A stretch of DNA of 28,364 bases from Lachnospiraceae bacterium (lineage in GTDB: Bacteria > Bacillota_A > Clostridia > Lachnospirales > Lachnospiraceae), in the NCBI GenBank assembly GCA_017613595.1, contig JAGADM010000086.1, positions 1 to 28,364 on the forward strand, in the 5' to 3' direction. The notes under the pieces were generated by a model. That model had not been told where the DNA came from, made no database searches, and saw nothing but the letters and a program-made list of their open reading frames with translations. Each line of letters begins with the position of its first letter. Within the stretch, counting starts at the first letter, position 1. Of this stretch, positions 16,609-24,163 are shown piece after piece. The position numbers and the translations under genes were made by a program.

Positions 16609-17904
16609 TCAGAAATCCTCCCGTTTTTCGCTCTTTACTCCGATGTTCCTGTTCGTCCAGTCAAGGATATCCAGTTTATAATTCCTGTGTCCTTTCAGTG
16701 CGAAGGCATCACAGTTACCGTCGGTATACAGCCTGTGATACAATCCATGGGAGCCGAACATTTCCTTTTCCCCGTACCATGCGGCAGTTCCGCAAGCATA
16801 CTTCAGCATATACTCTCCTTCCGGAAGTTTTACGGTAACGCTTCCGCCTCTCTGCATAAAGGAAGTCGATACGAGAATCACATCCGTACCCCGCACTTCA
16901 TAAATCTTAAAATACATACATCCGAAATCCGTTCGGATACTTGAAGATTCCGGCGCCGTAATCTCTAACGACACATCCGTTGCCACATAAGTGGAGTTAT
17001 GGTACAGTTCCTGCGTTTCGGGAGGCGTCTGCTCACATTTGCCGGCACGTTCTTTCGCGTCCTTATAGTCACCGAGTTCCGTGAAAAGACGCAATGCGGT
17101 ATAATACCGTTCTTCTTTGAACGCGGCATCGGCCTTAGCATAGGTAATCCCGTTCTCGCATTCTTTCTTCAGTCCCTCTATGTCCGGAACCTGCTCCGGG
17201 TCAGCATCCTGAAGCAATTCCAGGGCCTTATCGTATCGTCCCAGGTCCATCGCCTTTCGAATCCGGATCAATCCCGACCTGTCAGCGCACACGGCAAGCA
17301 TTTCTTTCGTATCCTCATGTTCGGCCGCCTGCCCGAGTTTTTCCTCGGCTTCATCATAAAGTCCTGCTGCATAAAGGGCTTTACCGTCCTGATAAGCAAT
17401 CTCGGCTTCACACTCCGAAACGAGAGACTTCGAATTACGAAAGCCTCTCAGTCCGGAAAGCATGTCACGCGCTTCACGGTACCGTCCCTCTTCCATCCGT
17501 TCTACAGCACTTCGGTAGAGGAGGCCTTTTTCACAGTTTTTACGAAGGTCTTCCGAATCTTTATAAGCCCCCATGGAACCGAGTTTCGTAAACTTCGCAA
17601 GTGCTTCCTCATAGTTTTCCGCTTCGAGCAGCGCAACGCCTTCGTTGTATACGGACTTTTTCTTCTGTTCCCTGAGAAACGGAATCAGAAAAGGCAGTGT
17701 AAGGACGCAGACCGCAAGGATTCCCAGAAAAACGGCAAGTGAAATCAGGAGACCTTTCTTCCGCTTTTTAGCGGGAACCGGCTCCGCGGCTAACGGCTCT
17801 TCAGCGGAAGCCGGCTCCGCGGCAGGATCCGGCTCGGCCGTCTGTTCGGGAATGACTGTTCCGGTCTTTTCTTCTACAACAGTAGAATCATTGTCTTCTT
17901 TCAT
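16609..17904 (-). CDS. Membrane-anchored TPR-like repeat protein with conserved C-terminal domain (paralog 2)
   Basis: A 431-residue protein. An acidic, Ala/Pro/Glu-rich N-terminus (1-46) precedes a KKRKKG stop-transfer signal and one transmembrane helix (about 50-73). About 230 residues of TPR-like repeats follow (EAENYEEALAKFTKLGSM, EEGRYREARDMLSGLRGF, AAGLYDEAEEKLGQAAEH, EERYYTALRLFTELGDY), and then a beta-rich C-terminal domain with AAWYGEKEMFGSHGLYHR. The repeats, order and final domain match the protein at 12824-13963. An AAAGGAGG ribosome site precedes the ATG. It starts 15 bases after the surface-protein gene at 17920, so the two are almost surely co-transcribed. The stop is TGA, showing that TGA is used as a stop here. 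Function is not recognised. Confidence 0.82.
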   Translation of the reverse strand: MKEDNDSTVVEEKTGTVIPEQTAEPDPAAEPASAEEPLAAEPVPAKKRKKGLLISLAVFLGILAVCVLTLPFLIPFLREQKKKSVYNEGVALLEAENYEEALAKFTKLGSMGAYKDSEDLRKNCEKGLLYRSAVERMEEGRYREARDMLSGLRGFRNSKSLVSECEAEIAYQDGKALYAAGLYDEAEEKLGQAAEHEDTKEMLAVCADRSGLIRIRKAMDLGRYDKALELLQDADPEQVPDIEGLKKECENGITYAKADAAFKEERYYTALRLFTELGDYKDAKERAGKCEQTPPETQELYHNSTYVATDVSLEITAPESSSIRTDFGCMYFKIYEVRGTDVILVSTSFMQRGGSVTVKLPEGEYMLKYACGTAAWYGEKEMFGSHGLYHRLYTDGNCDAFALKGHRNYKLDILDWTNRNIGVKSEKREDF

Positions 17905-17919
17905 TCGGCGTTCCTCCTT

Positions 17920-19803
17920 TTAGGATTCGCTTTTCGTCTCTGTATCCCCGGCTTTCTTTCGTTTACGAAGTAACAGGAAGGTTCCGCCGCCGATCAATAC
18001 TGCCGCAAGAGGAATAATGATACAGAGAATCCAAAGTGAATTTTCCTCTTTATCATTTTCATCATCTTTCGGTGCGGTTTTCTTCTCATCGGCATCGGGA
18101 ACCGCCGTGGGAACGGCTTCCTTCGTCGGAGCCGGCGTAAGTGTCGGCGCGGGAGTATCGGTCGGGGTAGGGGTCGGCGTCGGCACGGCCTCGAACGAAA
18201 CATGAATTACGACATCATCGGTTATCGAAATCACTTTGCCGTATGCTTCTGCGGATTCTCCGCCTTTTTCATACCATATTTTTCCGACTTCATATCCGGG
18301 ATCCGGCTCGGCAATGACGAACAGTGCCGTCTTATCAAAGAATAATTTCCTTCCTTCTTCCGCTTTTTTGAAAGGAATATCCGTGTCGTCGGCTCTCAGA
18401 CAGACCGTTTCCTTCCCTTCCGTTTCCTTCCCTTCCGTTTCTTTCCAGAAGGTCGGTTCGGAATACGGCCACTCTTCACCGTAGACCCCGGATTTATTCT
18501 CCGCCCATTCATATAAAACTGCCGTTCCGCCTTCGCCCGCGTCCACTGTCACTTCGTGGTACGGCAGCTCTCCGTCATAAAGAATCGTCAGATCATGTTT
18601 GATACCATATTCCGTCGCGGGAACCGTGAACGACGTTCCCAGGTTGTATGTTTCAAGAACCGCAACACACTCTCCCGGTACGATACGAATATCCGGGGTA
18701 CCGTCCCGGTCAAGATCGTAGAAGCCCGGGTTGTCCGCGGAATCATACGGTTTCAGTGTTTCTTCCAGCGTCTTGATGATTTCCTCTATACTGCTGTCCA
18801 GCCTTCCGTCGAACCTGCCGTCCACACATATCGCGCCGCCGCTCAAATCGATTGTGTACGGCTCTTCGGAAAATACAATCGTTATCGGGTAGTGCGGTAC
18901 GGCCGCCTGTTTCATCACATACTCTTTCGGGGCGCTGTGTAAGGGAAGCTCCGCGATGAGAAGCGTGGAATTCACCGGGGTTACACACAGGTCGGCGATC
19001 CCGTCGCCGTTAATGTCAACGGGCGCATCCCCAGTAACACTGAACAGTCTGTTAAAGGTATACGTCTCCCCGTCATTCTCATTTGCTTCGAACCACCCTC
19101 TCCAGCCGTAGTTATTCTCCCCGTCAAATCTTACGGTTAAAGGTTTCTGTTTCGCTGTTACGGCATTGATGGTGACATCATGCGCAGGCATAATAAAATA
19201 ATCCCACAGCCGGCCGTCAAAAGGATAATCCTTTGATTGCCAGCCGGAAACGTACTGTCCCGCAGAAAGGACATTTACCTCCAGCAGGATTTCCGTCCCG
19301 GGTGCAACCGAAGAAGCATCTGCTTTTTGATACTCCTTCGTTTTTGCATCGTAAATCATTGCCGTTGCTTTTCCGCCGTTCACTTTCAGACTGTACGATT
19401 CTTTTACCTTGCTGTTATTCAGCCGGAATGTAATGGAACGATACGCATCCTGATCTGTTCCTTTGACGGTTACCTCACCGTTCACACTTCCGCCGGGAAG
19501 CGGGTGCACCTGAACAACATGTTCGAATATATACGTCCAGTCATTCGCAAACGGAAACGTTTCATCAATAGCAATATCATCGGTTCCGTCATTGTCAAGG
19601 TCCATGCTGCCGTCTTCGCTTTTTCTAAAAAACGAGAATAACCCCTCGTCATATTCAAAGGTTATCCAGTATCCTTTTGACAGATCGATAACATAATCTT
19701 TCTTCTCCTGTCCTTCCGTCTCCTCAGCATACGATGACGGTACGGCGCAGATCATTACCGCACACAGAATTGCGAACAATACCGCAATCATTTTCTTTTT
19801 CAT
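17920..19803 (-). CDS. Secreted, membrane-anchored surface protein with DxDxDG modules
   Basis: A 627-residue protein. It has a signal peptide (1-26, ending AVPSSYA), then three regions that open with IDL..GYW-like or similar strands. Each region carries an Asp-rich, dockerin/EF-hand-like loop: DLDNDGTDD (68-76), DINGDGIAD (263-271) and DLDRDGTPD (363-371). Between them are InlB-like beta segments (SYSLKVNGGKATA, FIMPAHDVTINAV). A 15-base DNA repeat gives KETEGKETEGKET near residue 460. The end is a Pro/Thr linker (PTPTPTPTDTPAPT), a transmembrane helix and a basic tail; no LPXTG is seen. ATG 19803 is preferred over the in-frame TTG at 19821, which overlaps the ribosome site. It follows a related gene by 74 bases and precedes the TPR-like gene. 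Function is unknown. Confidence 0.82.
   Translation of the reverse strand: MKKKMIAVLFAILCAVMICAVPSSYAEETEGQEKKDYVIDLSKGYWITFEYDEGLFSFFRKSEDGSMDLDNDGTDDIAIDETFPFANDWTYIFEHVVQVHPLPGGSVNGEVTVKGTDQDAYRSITFRLNNSKVKESYSLKVNGGKATAMIYDAKTKEYQKADASSVAPGTEILLEVNVLSAGQYVSGWQSKDYPFDGRLWDYFIMPAHDVTINAVTAKQKPLTVRFDGENNYGWRGWFEANENDGETYTFNRLFSVTGDAPVDINGDGIADLCVTPVNSTLLIAELPLHSAPKEYVMKQAAVPHYPITIVFSEEPYTIDLSGGAICVDGRFDGRLDSSIEEIIKTLEETLKPYDSADNPGFYDLDRDGTPDIRIVPGECVAVLETYNLGTSFTVPATEYGIKHDLTILYDGELPYHEVTVDAGEGGTAVLYEWAENKSGVYGEEWPYSEPTFWKETEGKETEGKETVCLRADDTDIPFKKAEEGRKLFFDKTALFVIAEPDPGYEVGKIWYEKGGESAEAYGKVISITDDVVIHVSFEAVPTPTPTPTDTPAPTLTPAPTKEAVPTAVPDADEKKTAPKDDENDKEENSLWILCIIIPLAAVLIGGGTFLLLRKRKKAGDTETKSES
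18406..18447. repeat. 15-base in-frame tandem repeat in the surface-protein gene
   Basis: Two exact 15-base copies (18406-18420 and 18421-18435) plus a partial third encode the repeated residues KETEG. The length is a multiple of three, so copy-number change would keep the frame. Confidence 0.75.
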
Positions 19804-19877
19804 TTTCCCGAATCCTCCCAAACAACATATTCCCCTGCTTTTTCATTTCCAATTGAATCCGTGAATTCCGGTTCCTG

Positions 19878-22094
19878 TTATGATTTCTTCGCTCCGTTCC
19901 GGTCACTGTTTCTTCTTTCGGTTCCGGACCGGTGTCCTTTTTTCTTTCTGATGAACAGCGACGCTATCGCTCCGCAGGCAAGAAGAACCGCGGCAGGAGT
20001 CAGTATATACAGGATATTGAACCCTCCTTCGGATTCCTCCTTTGCTGCCGCACTGCTGCCATTGTCCGCCGGAGTCTCCGCCGGCGTTTCTTTATTCACT
20101 CCCAAAGGTACTTCCTCCGTGGGTGCTTCCGAAGGAGTCGGCGCAGGGTCCTCCGCAGGGGTAGGTGTCGGCGTCGGTGTTGCTGTCTGCCCCTCTGTTT
20201 TTTCAAATACCGCTTTAATGGTTACTGCGTGGTCCGGCATGACAAAGGTCCATGTTTTCGGATAAAACGTATCCGGCGTGAAAACGATTCCGTCTGCTTC
20301 AAAGCCCGCAAGATAATACCCGTACGGTGCTTCTATTTTGGAGCCGTCAATGCATAACTCCTGGTTCGCATTTGCCGCCAGAATGTCAGAGAACAAGTTG
20401 ATTCCGCCGATTTTCTCGCCGATCTTCGCCCCGCTTTCCGTACAGGTTACCGGATAGATCTCTCCGGTTCCCGGGAACCGCAGTGTTACAGCATAATAAA
20501 TATCCTTTTCCGTCTCAAGGGGTTCGTAAAGCGTAAACGTCATGGATCGGATTCTTTCGCCTGTATCAATTGTCGGCATTGTCGTAAGGATGAACGTCTT
20601 TCCCTGTTGCTGCGGATTGAACGGTTCAAACCACTTGTAGATTGCTATCAGCGGACTCCCAAAGCGCTTTTCAGCCTCTTCCACGGCTTTATAGACATCA
20701 TCCGGCAGTTCCGCCTTCCAGTACTTCCCGTCTCCGCTTTTCACAAAATCCAGCTCAAGCACGGTATTTTTCTTCACATTTGCCGTATATGTGATATCAC
20801 ACGCGGGCATAATGATGTATTGATTGATACCGCTCCAGTTGTATGTCTGCAGCTTCAGATACGGCTTATCCGGGAAGATTTCGTTTCGGAATACCTCGCC
20901 CTCACGCTCATCATAAAGAATCTGCAACAGTTCTCCCGGTTTTGCCTCGGTAACATGCTTTCCGGAAGCGTCCTCGGCATGCCCGCCCTCAACAGTGATC
21001 CGGTAGGACGGCTTCACATCCTCCTGCGGAAAATGAAACGTCAGCGGCCAGTATTTGCCTGTTGATTTCGTCTGATAAACGTATGTACCGCTGATGGAAG
21101 CCCCGGACAGCGGGATTGCCAAACAGGAACAAACTTCCCGTCCGCTGATAATATCATCCATATTCATGTAACCGAGAAGGACGTCGTCACTTCCGTCTCC
21201 GTCCAGATCCGCAAGGAGATAATCTAAAAGATCGGTCGTCTCCGTCTCCCCGAATCCGGTAAGGGACAATTCATACGGGTACATTTTGTCCGCATTGCCC
21301 CAGGTGATTCCGTACGCACGGGACCCTGTCAGCCAGTATCCGTCGGACATATCGATCGTAAGAGGTTCCTGAGGCTTTGTTACGGCTGTGTATGTCACAT
21401 TTGCCGCAGGCATAATGAAAGGAATGCGGTCCCATTTGTATGCTCCCTGATTCTCACGGGCGGCATTGCCGGGCATATCCTCTGTTCCCCATCCCGTGAT
21501 ATAGCTTCCTTCCATGGCATCGGGAACGAGATACACCAGGCTTCCCGGAGCGGCTTCCGTGATGGTCATACCGTAAGAAGTCTCCGCGTGCCCGCCGTTC
21601 ACCGTAATCCTATACTCCGGATCCGTTTCGGCCTCATCAAAAAGGAACACATAGTACCCCTTCTTTCCGAAGCGGCTTCCGTCAATCTCAAAAGCACCTT
21701 TTATGCTTCTTCCCGGTAAAGGAACCATATACCCGCTAGACGGAGCATATCCGTCAACGGTTTCATACGGCAGTTCGGATCCGACATAACTGAACTGGAC
21801 GTCTTTCGTTCCGTCACCGTCCAAATCTGCTTTCAGGCCGCGCGCCGTGTCAAATCCGAAGGGTGTTTCCACCTTCTCGGAATCGAAGTTTTCGAGGATG
21901 GCGCGCAGTTCAAAATAGGCGGCATTCCATTTGAAATAATCCCCCTCACCAAGCCATGCGAAACCTTCGGTCATATCGATGACAAACGGGTCTTCTTTCG
22001 AAGAATAATCGTCTGCATATCCTGTTCTGATCCCCGATAAAAGCAAACCGGTCAATACGGCCAATACGATGGCTCCGACCTTCTTTCTCATCAT
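19878..22094 (-). CDS. Secreted, membrane-anchored surface protein with DxDxDG and InlB-like modules
   Basis: A 738-residue protein with a signal peptide (about 1-27, ending GIRTGYA). Two clear modules of about 210 residues (36-240 and 245-455) each run IDM..G-W, an Asp loop (DLDGDGTKD 90-98; DLDGDGSDD 296-304), P-L-G-S-I-G, YRITV-GGHAE (InlB/bacterial-repeat-like), A-PG, then MPA--TYTA. A more diverged third region (about 456-650) ends FVMPDHAVTIKAVF. A Pro/Thr/Glu linker (TPTPTPTPAEDPAPTPSEAP), a transmembrane helix and a basic tail follow. It is paralogous to the next gene downstream. Its ATG overlaps the stop of a 45-codon ORF (ATGA), implying coupled translation. Ligand and role are unknown; calcium binding by the Asp loops is an inference. 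Confidence 0.82.
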   Translation of the reverse strand: MMRKKVGAIVLAVLTGLLLSGIRTGYADDYSSKEDPFVIDMTEGFAWLGEGDYFKWNAAYFELRAILENFDSEKVETPFGFDTARGLKADLDGDGTKDVQFSYVGSELPYETVDGYAPSSGYMVPLPGRSIKGAFEIDGSRFGKKGYYVFLFDEAETDPEYRITVNGGHAETSYGMTITEAAPGSLVYLVPDAMEGSYITGWGTEDMPGNAARENQGAYKWDRIPFIMPAANVTYTAVTKPQEPLTIDMSDGYWLTGSRAYGITWGNADKMYPYELSLTGFGETETTDLLDYLLADLDGDGSDDVLLGYMNMDDIISGREVCSCLAIPLSGASISGTYVYQTKSTGKYWPLTFHFPQEDVKPSYRITVEGGHAEDASGKHVTEAKPGELLQILYDEREGEVFRNEIFPDKPYLKLQTYNWSGINQYIIMPACDITYTANVKKNTVLELDFVKSGDGKYWKAELPDDVYKAVEEAEKRFGSPLIAIYKWFEPFNPQQQGKTFILTTMPTIDTGERIRSMTFTLYEPLETEKDIYYAVTLRFPGTGEIYPVTCTESGAKIGEKIGGINLFSDILAANANQELCIDGSKIEAPYGYYLAGFEADGIVFTPDTFYPKTWTFVMPDHAVTIKAVFEKTEGQTATPTPTPTPAEDPAPTPSEAPTEEVPLGVNKETPAETPADNGSSAAAKEESEGGFNILYILTPAAVLLACGAIASLFIRKKKGHRSGTERRNSDRNGAKKS

Positions 22095-22228
22095 TCTTCC
22101 TCACTTGCGGCTTCATCTGCCGTTTTTTCTTCCTGAATATTATCTTCCTCTGCATAAACGGATGGAACCGCGCAAATCATAACCGCACACAACAATGCGG
22201 ACAAAAATACAGATAATCTCTTTTTCAT
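22091..22228 (-). CDS. 45-residue ORF: signal peptide plus short acidic tail, coupled to the next gene
   Basis: The frame encodes a signal peptide (MKKRLSVFLSALLCAVM, then ICAVPSVYA) followed by only 19 acidic residues ending ASEEE. Its stop overlaps the ATG of the 738-residue surface protein as ATGA. The leader is almost the same as that of the surface protein at 17920-19803 (shared LCAVMICAVPS-YAEE), and the DNA before the two ATGs is also similar (a G-rich stretch ending GGGAAA). It is therefore either a truncated duplicate of a surface-protein gene start or a small secreted peptide kept for translational coupling. The ribosome site (GGGG, 5 bases before ATG) is moderate. I do not recognise a peptide family. 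Confidence 0.6.
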   Translation of the reverse strand: MKKRLSVFLSALLCAVMICAVPSVYAEEDNIQEEKTADEAASEEE

Positions 22229-22270
22229 TTTCCCCGTATCCCCTCATATGGCTTCTTTCAAACGCACGAA

Positions 22271-22294
22271 ACAGCCGTACTGTTGCACGGCTGT
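22271..22294 (-). terminator. Hairpin between citrate synthase and the surface operon (possible weak terminator)
   Basis: A perfect 8-base stem (ACAGCCGT 22271-22278, ACGGCTGT 22287-22294) with an 8-base loop lies about 20 bases after the citrate synthase stop. On the minus strand TTCGTGCGTTTG follows, which is not a real T run, so termination may be incomplete. Confidence 0.5.
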
Positions 22295-22313
22295 CTAAGT
22301 GTTATCCATTAGT

Positions 22314-23684
22314 TCAGCGTTCGCCGATCGGCACATAGGCGATCTCGTCGCACACGCTCTTGTAGGCCGGGCGGATGATCTTGCCGGCGTTGATCAGTTC
22401 TTCCATGCGGTGCGCGCTCCAACCCGCTACTCTCGCCACCGCGAAGATCGGCGTGTAGAGTTCCTCGGGCAGGCCGAGCATCTGGTAGGCAAATCCGCTG
22501 TAAAAATCCACGTTGGCGCTGACGCCCTTATACATACGGCGCTCCGACGCGATTACCCTCGGTGCAAGCCCTTCCACAAGTTTATAAAGGGCAAATTCCT
22601 TCTGCATGCCCTTTTCCTCGGAAAGTTTCTCCACAAAACCGCGGAACATGACCGCACGCGGATCGGAAACCGAATAGATGGCATGTCCCATACCGTAGAT
22701 CAGGCCGGCACAATCGAATGCCTCCTTGTGAAGAAGCGCCCGCAGATACTTAGCGACTTCCTCTTCGTCGGTCCAGTCCTTTACCTTTTCCTTCATATCG
22801 GCGAACATTTCGACAACCTTCATGTTCGCGCCGCCGTGCTTCGGTCCCTTCAAAGATCCGAGCGCCGCCGTCATGGCTGCGTATGTATCGGTTCCGGAAG
22901 AGGTAACAACATGTGTCGTAAAGGTCGAGTTGTTACCGCCGCCGTGCTCCGCGTGAAGGATCAGCGCGATATCGAGAACTCTTGCCTCAAGCTCGGTGTA
23001 CTGACTGTCCGCACGCAGAAGATGCAGAATATTCTCCGCGGCGGAAAGGTCGGTTCTCGGACGGTGGATGATCAAAGCCTCGTCCTTGTAGTAATACCGA
23101 TGTGCATGATAGCTGTACACCGTAAGCATCGGGAAGATCGAGATCAGCTGAATGCACTGGCGAAGCACATTCTCAAGCGATGTGTCTTCCGGATTGGTGT
23201 CATACGAATACAAGGTCAGCACGCTCCGCGCAAGACCGTTCATCATATTGGCACTCGGTTTCTTTAAGATAACGTCCCGGACAAAGCTGCTCGGAAGCGT
23301 TCTGTAATACCCTAACAGATTCGTAAAATCCGTAAGCTGTTTCCTGTCCGGAAGTTTTCCGAACAGAAGAAGATACACGGTCTCCTCGAAACCGAAGCGG
23401 TTCTCGGAAACGCATCCCTTCACAATATCTTCGACATTGATTCCGCGGTAGAACAACTGGCCGGGGCACTGCTGCTCCACGCCGTCGACTACCTTCAGTG
23501 TACGGATCTCGGAGATTTCCGTAAGACCCGCAAGTACTCCTTTACCGTTCAAGTCTCGGAGTCCGCGCTTCACTTCGTACCGGTTGTACAGTTCCGGATC
23601 GATATTGCTGTTCTCGCGACAGATATCTGTCAGATTGCGTATATCGTCCGTAATGTCCGAATAGTTCACGCGTTTAGTTGCCAT
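22314..23684 (-). CDS. gltA: Citrate synthase
   Basis: A 456-residue citrate synthase, condensing acetyl-CoA and oxaloacetate to citrate and CoA. The catalytic residues are present: H247 in LHAEHGGGNNSTF, H334 in YGMGHAIYSVSDPRA and D393 in SANVDFYSGFAY. PGQLFYRGINVEDI near the N-terminus is the usual small-domain entry. The N-terminus is about 40 residues longer than the shortest bacterial forms, as in other clostridial citrate synthases. AAAGGGGGAAT precedes the ATG. No aconitase or isocitrate dehydrogenase is adjacent. The PqqD-like gene lies 81 bases upstream on the same strand, and no clear promoter is visible between them. 2-Methylcitrate synthase cannot be excluded from sequence alone. 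Confidence 0.94.
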   Translation of the reverse strand: MATKRVNYSDITDDIRNLTDICRENSNIDPELYNRYEVKRGLRDLNGKGVLAGLTEISEIRTLKVVDGVEQQCPGQLFYRGINVEDIVKGCVSENRFGFEETVYLLLFGKLPDRKQLTDFTNLLGYYRTLPSSFVRDVILKKPSANMMNGLARSVLTLYSYDTNPEDTSLENVLRQCIQLISIFPMLTVYSYHAHRYYYKDEALIIHRPRTDLSAAENILHLLRADSQYTELEARVLDIALILHAEHGGGNNSTFTTHVVTSSGTDTYAAMTAALGSLKGPKHGGANMKVVEMFADMKEKVKDWTDEEEVAKYLRALLHKEAFDCAGLIYGMGHAIYSVSDPRAVMFRGFVEKLSEEKGMQKEFALYKLVEGLAPRVIASERRMYKGVSANVDFYSGFAYQMLGLPEELYTPIFAVARVAGWSAHRMEELINAGKIIRPAYKSVCDEIAYVPIGER

Positions 23685-23765
23685 GGTGATTCCCCCTTTT
23701 CATCGGCAGCTCTTTGATTCCTCCGGGATAAACCCATAATGATTCTTTTCGTCTGCGCCTTTCTT

Positions 23766-24032
23766 TTACTCAATTAATGCACCGGAGTTGCGGATCCCGT
23801 CCACAAATTTCCGCACCTGTTCACGGAAGAACTCTTCGGTCCCCTCGTATTTCTCGAGAAACTGAGCGACCATCTTGTCCTCGGTCGTATCTTCCTTAAG
23901 CATCTCCATCATGATCTTGCCGCTCTTGTTCATCTTGACAAGCGCGGAAAATTCCTCTGCATTCTCTCCGACCGCAACGGCAACATAGCGGTCGCCGAGC
24001 TCACGGATAATAAAATCATACTTCAGTTTCAT
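23766..24032 (-). CDS. PqqD family protein (RiPP recognition element-like), orphan
   Basis: An 88-residue protein with the PqqD fold pattern: an N-terminal strand pair (DFIIRELGDRYVAVAVG), a turn with NAEEFSALVKMNKSGKIMMEML, and C-terminal helices (VAQFLEKYEGTEEFFREQVRKFVDGIRNSG). PqqD-type domains usually bind leader peptides for radical SAM or other RiPP enzymes. No precursor peptide, radical SAM enzyme or exporter is present in this window, so the partner is unknown. The ATG at 24032 is chosen for its AAAGGAAC ribosome site, and an in-frame start at 24092 would include promoter and hairpin sequence. The gene has its own promoter at 24079-24108 and a CCGCCG/CGGCGG leader hairpin. Confidence 0.85.
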   Translation of the reverse strand: MKLKYDFIIRELGDRYVAVAVGENAEEFSALVKMNKSGKIMMEMLKEDTTEDKMVAQFLEKYEGTEEFFREQVRKFVDGIRNSGALIE

Positions 24033-24078
24033 CGTCTGTTCCTTTCTCCGCCGAAGCGGCGGCTTTCCTGCCTTAACG

Positions 24079-24108
24079 ATTATACAATACAAGCACCGCT
24101 CTTGTCAC
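24079..24108 (-). promoter_or_regulatory. Promoter of the PqqD-like gene (and probably citrate synthase)
   Basis: On the minus strand GTGACA (24108-24103), an 18-base spacer and a perfect TATAAT (24084-24079) lie about 50 bases before the PqqD-like start. A short GC-rich hairpin (CCGCCG-CTT-CGGCGG) follows in the leader just before the ribosome site. Confidence 0.7.
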
Positions 24109-24163
24109 GGCAAATGTGAAAGCGCCCCCGCCTTAAGCAGTTTTTATCGTTCCCCTTCTGCTG

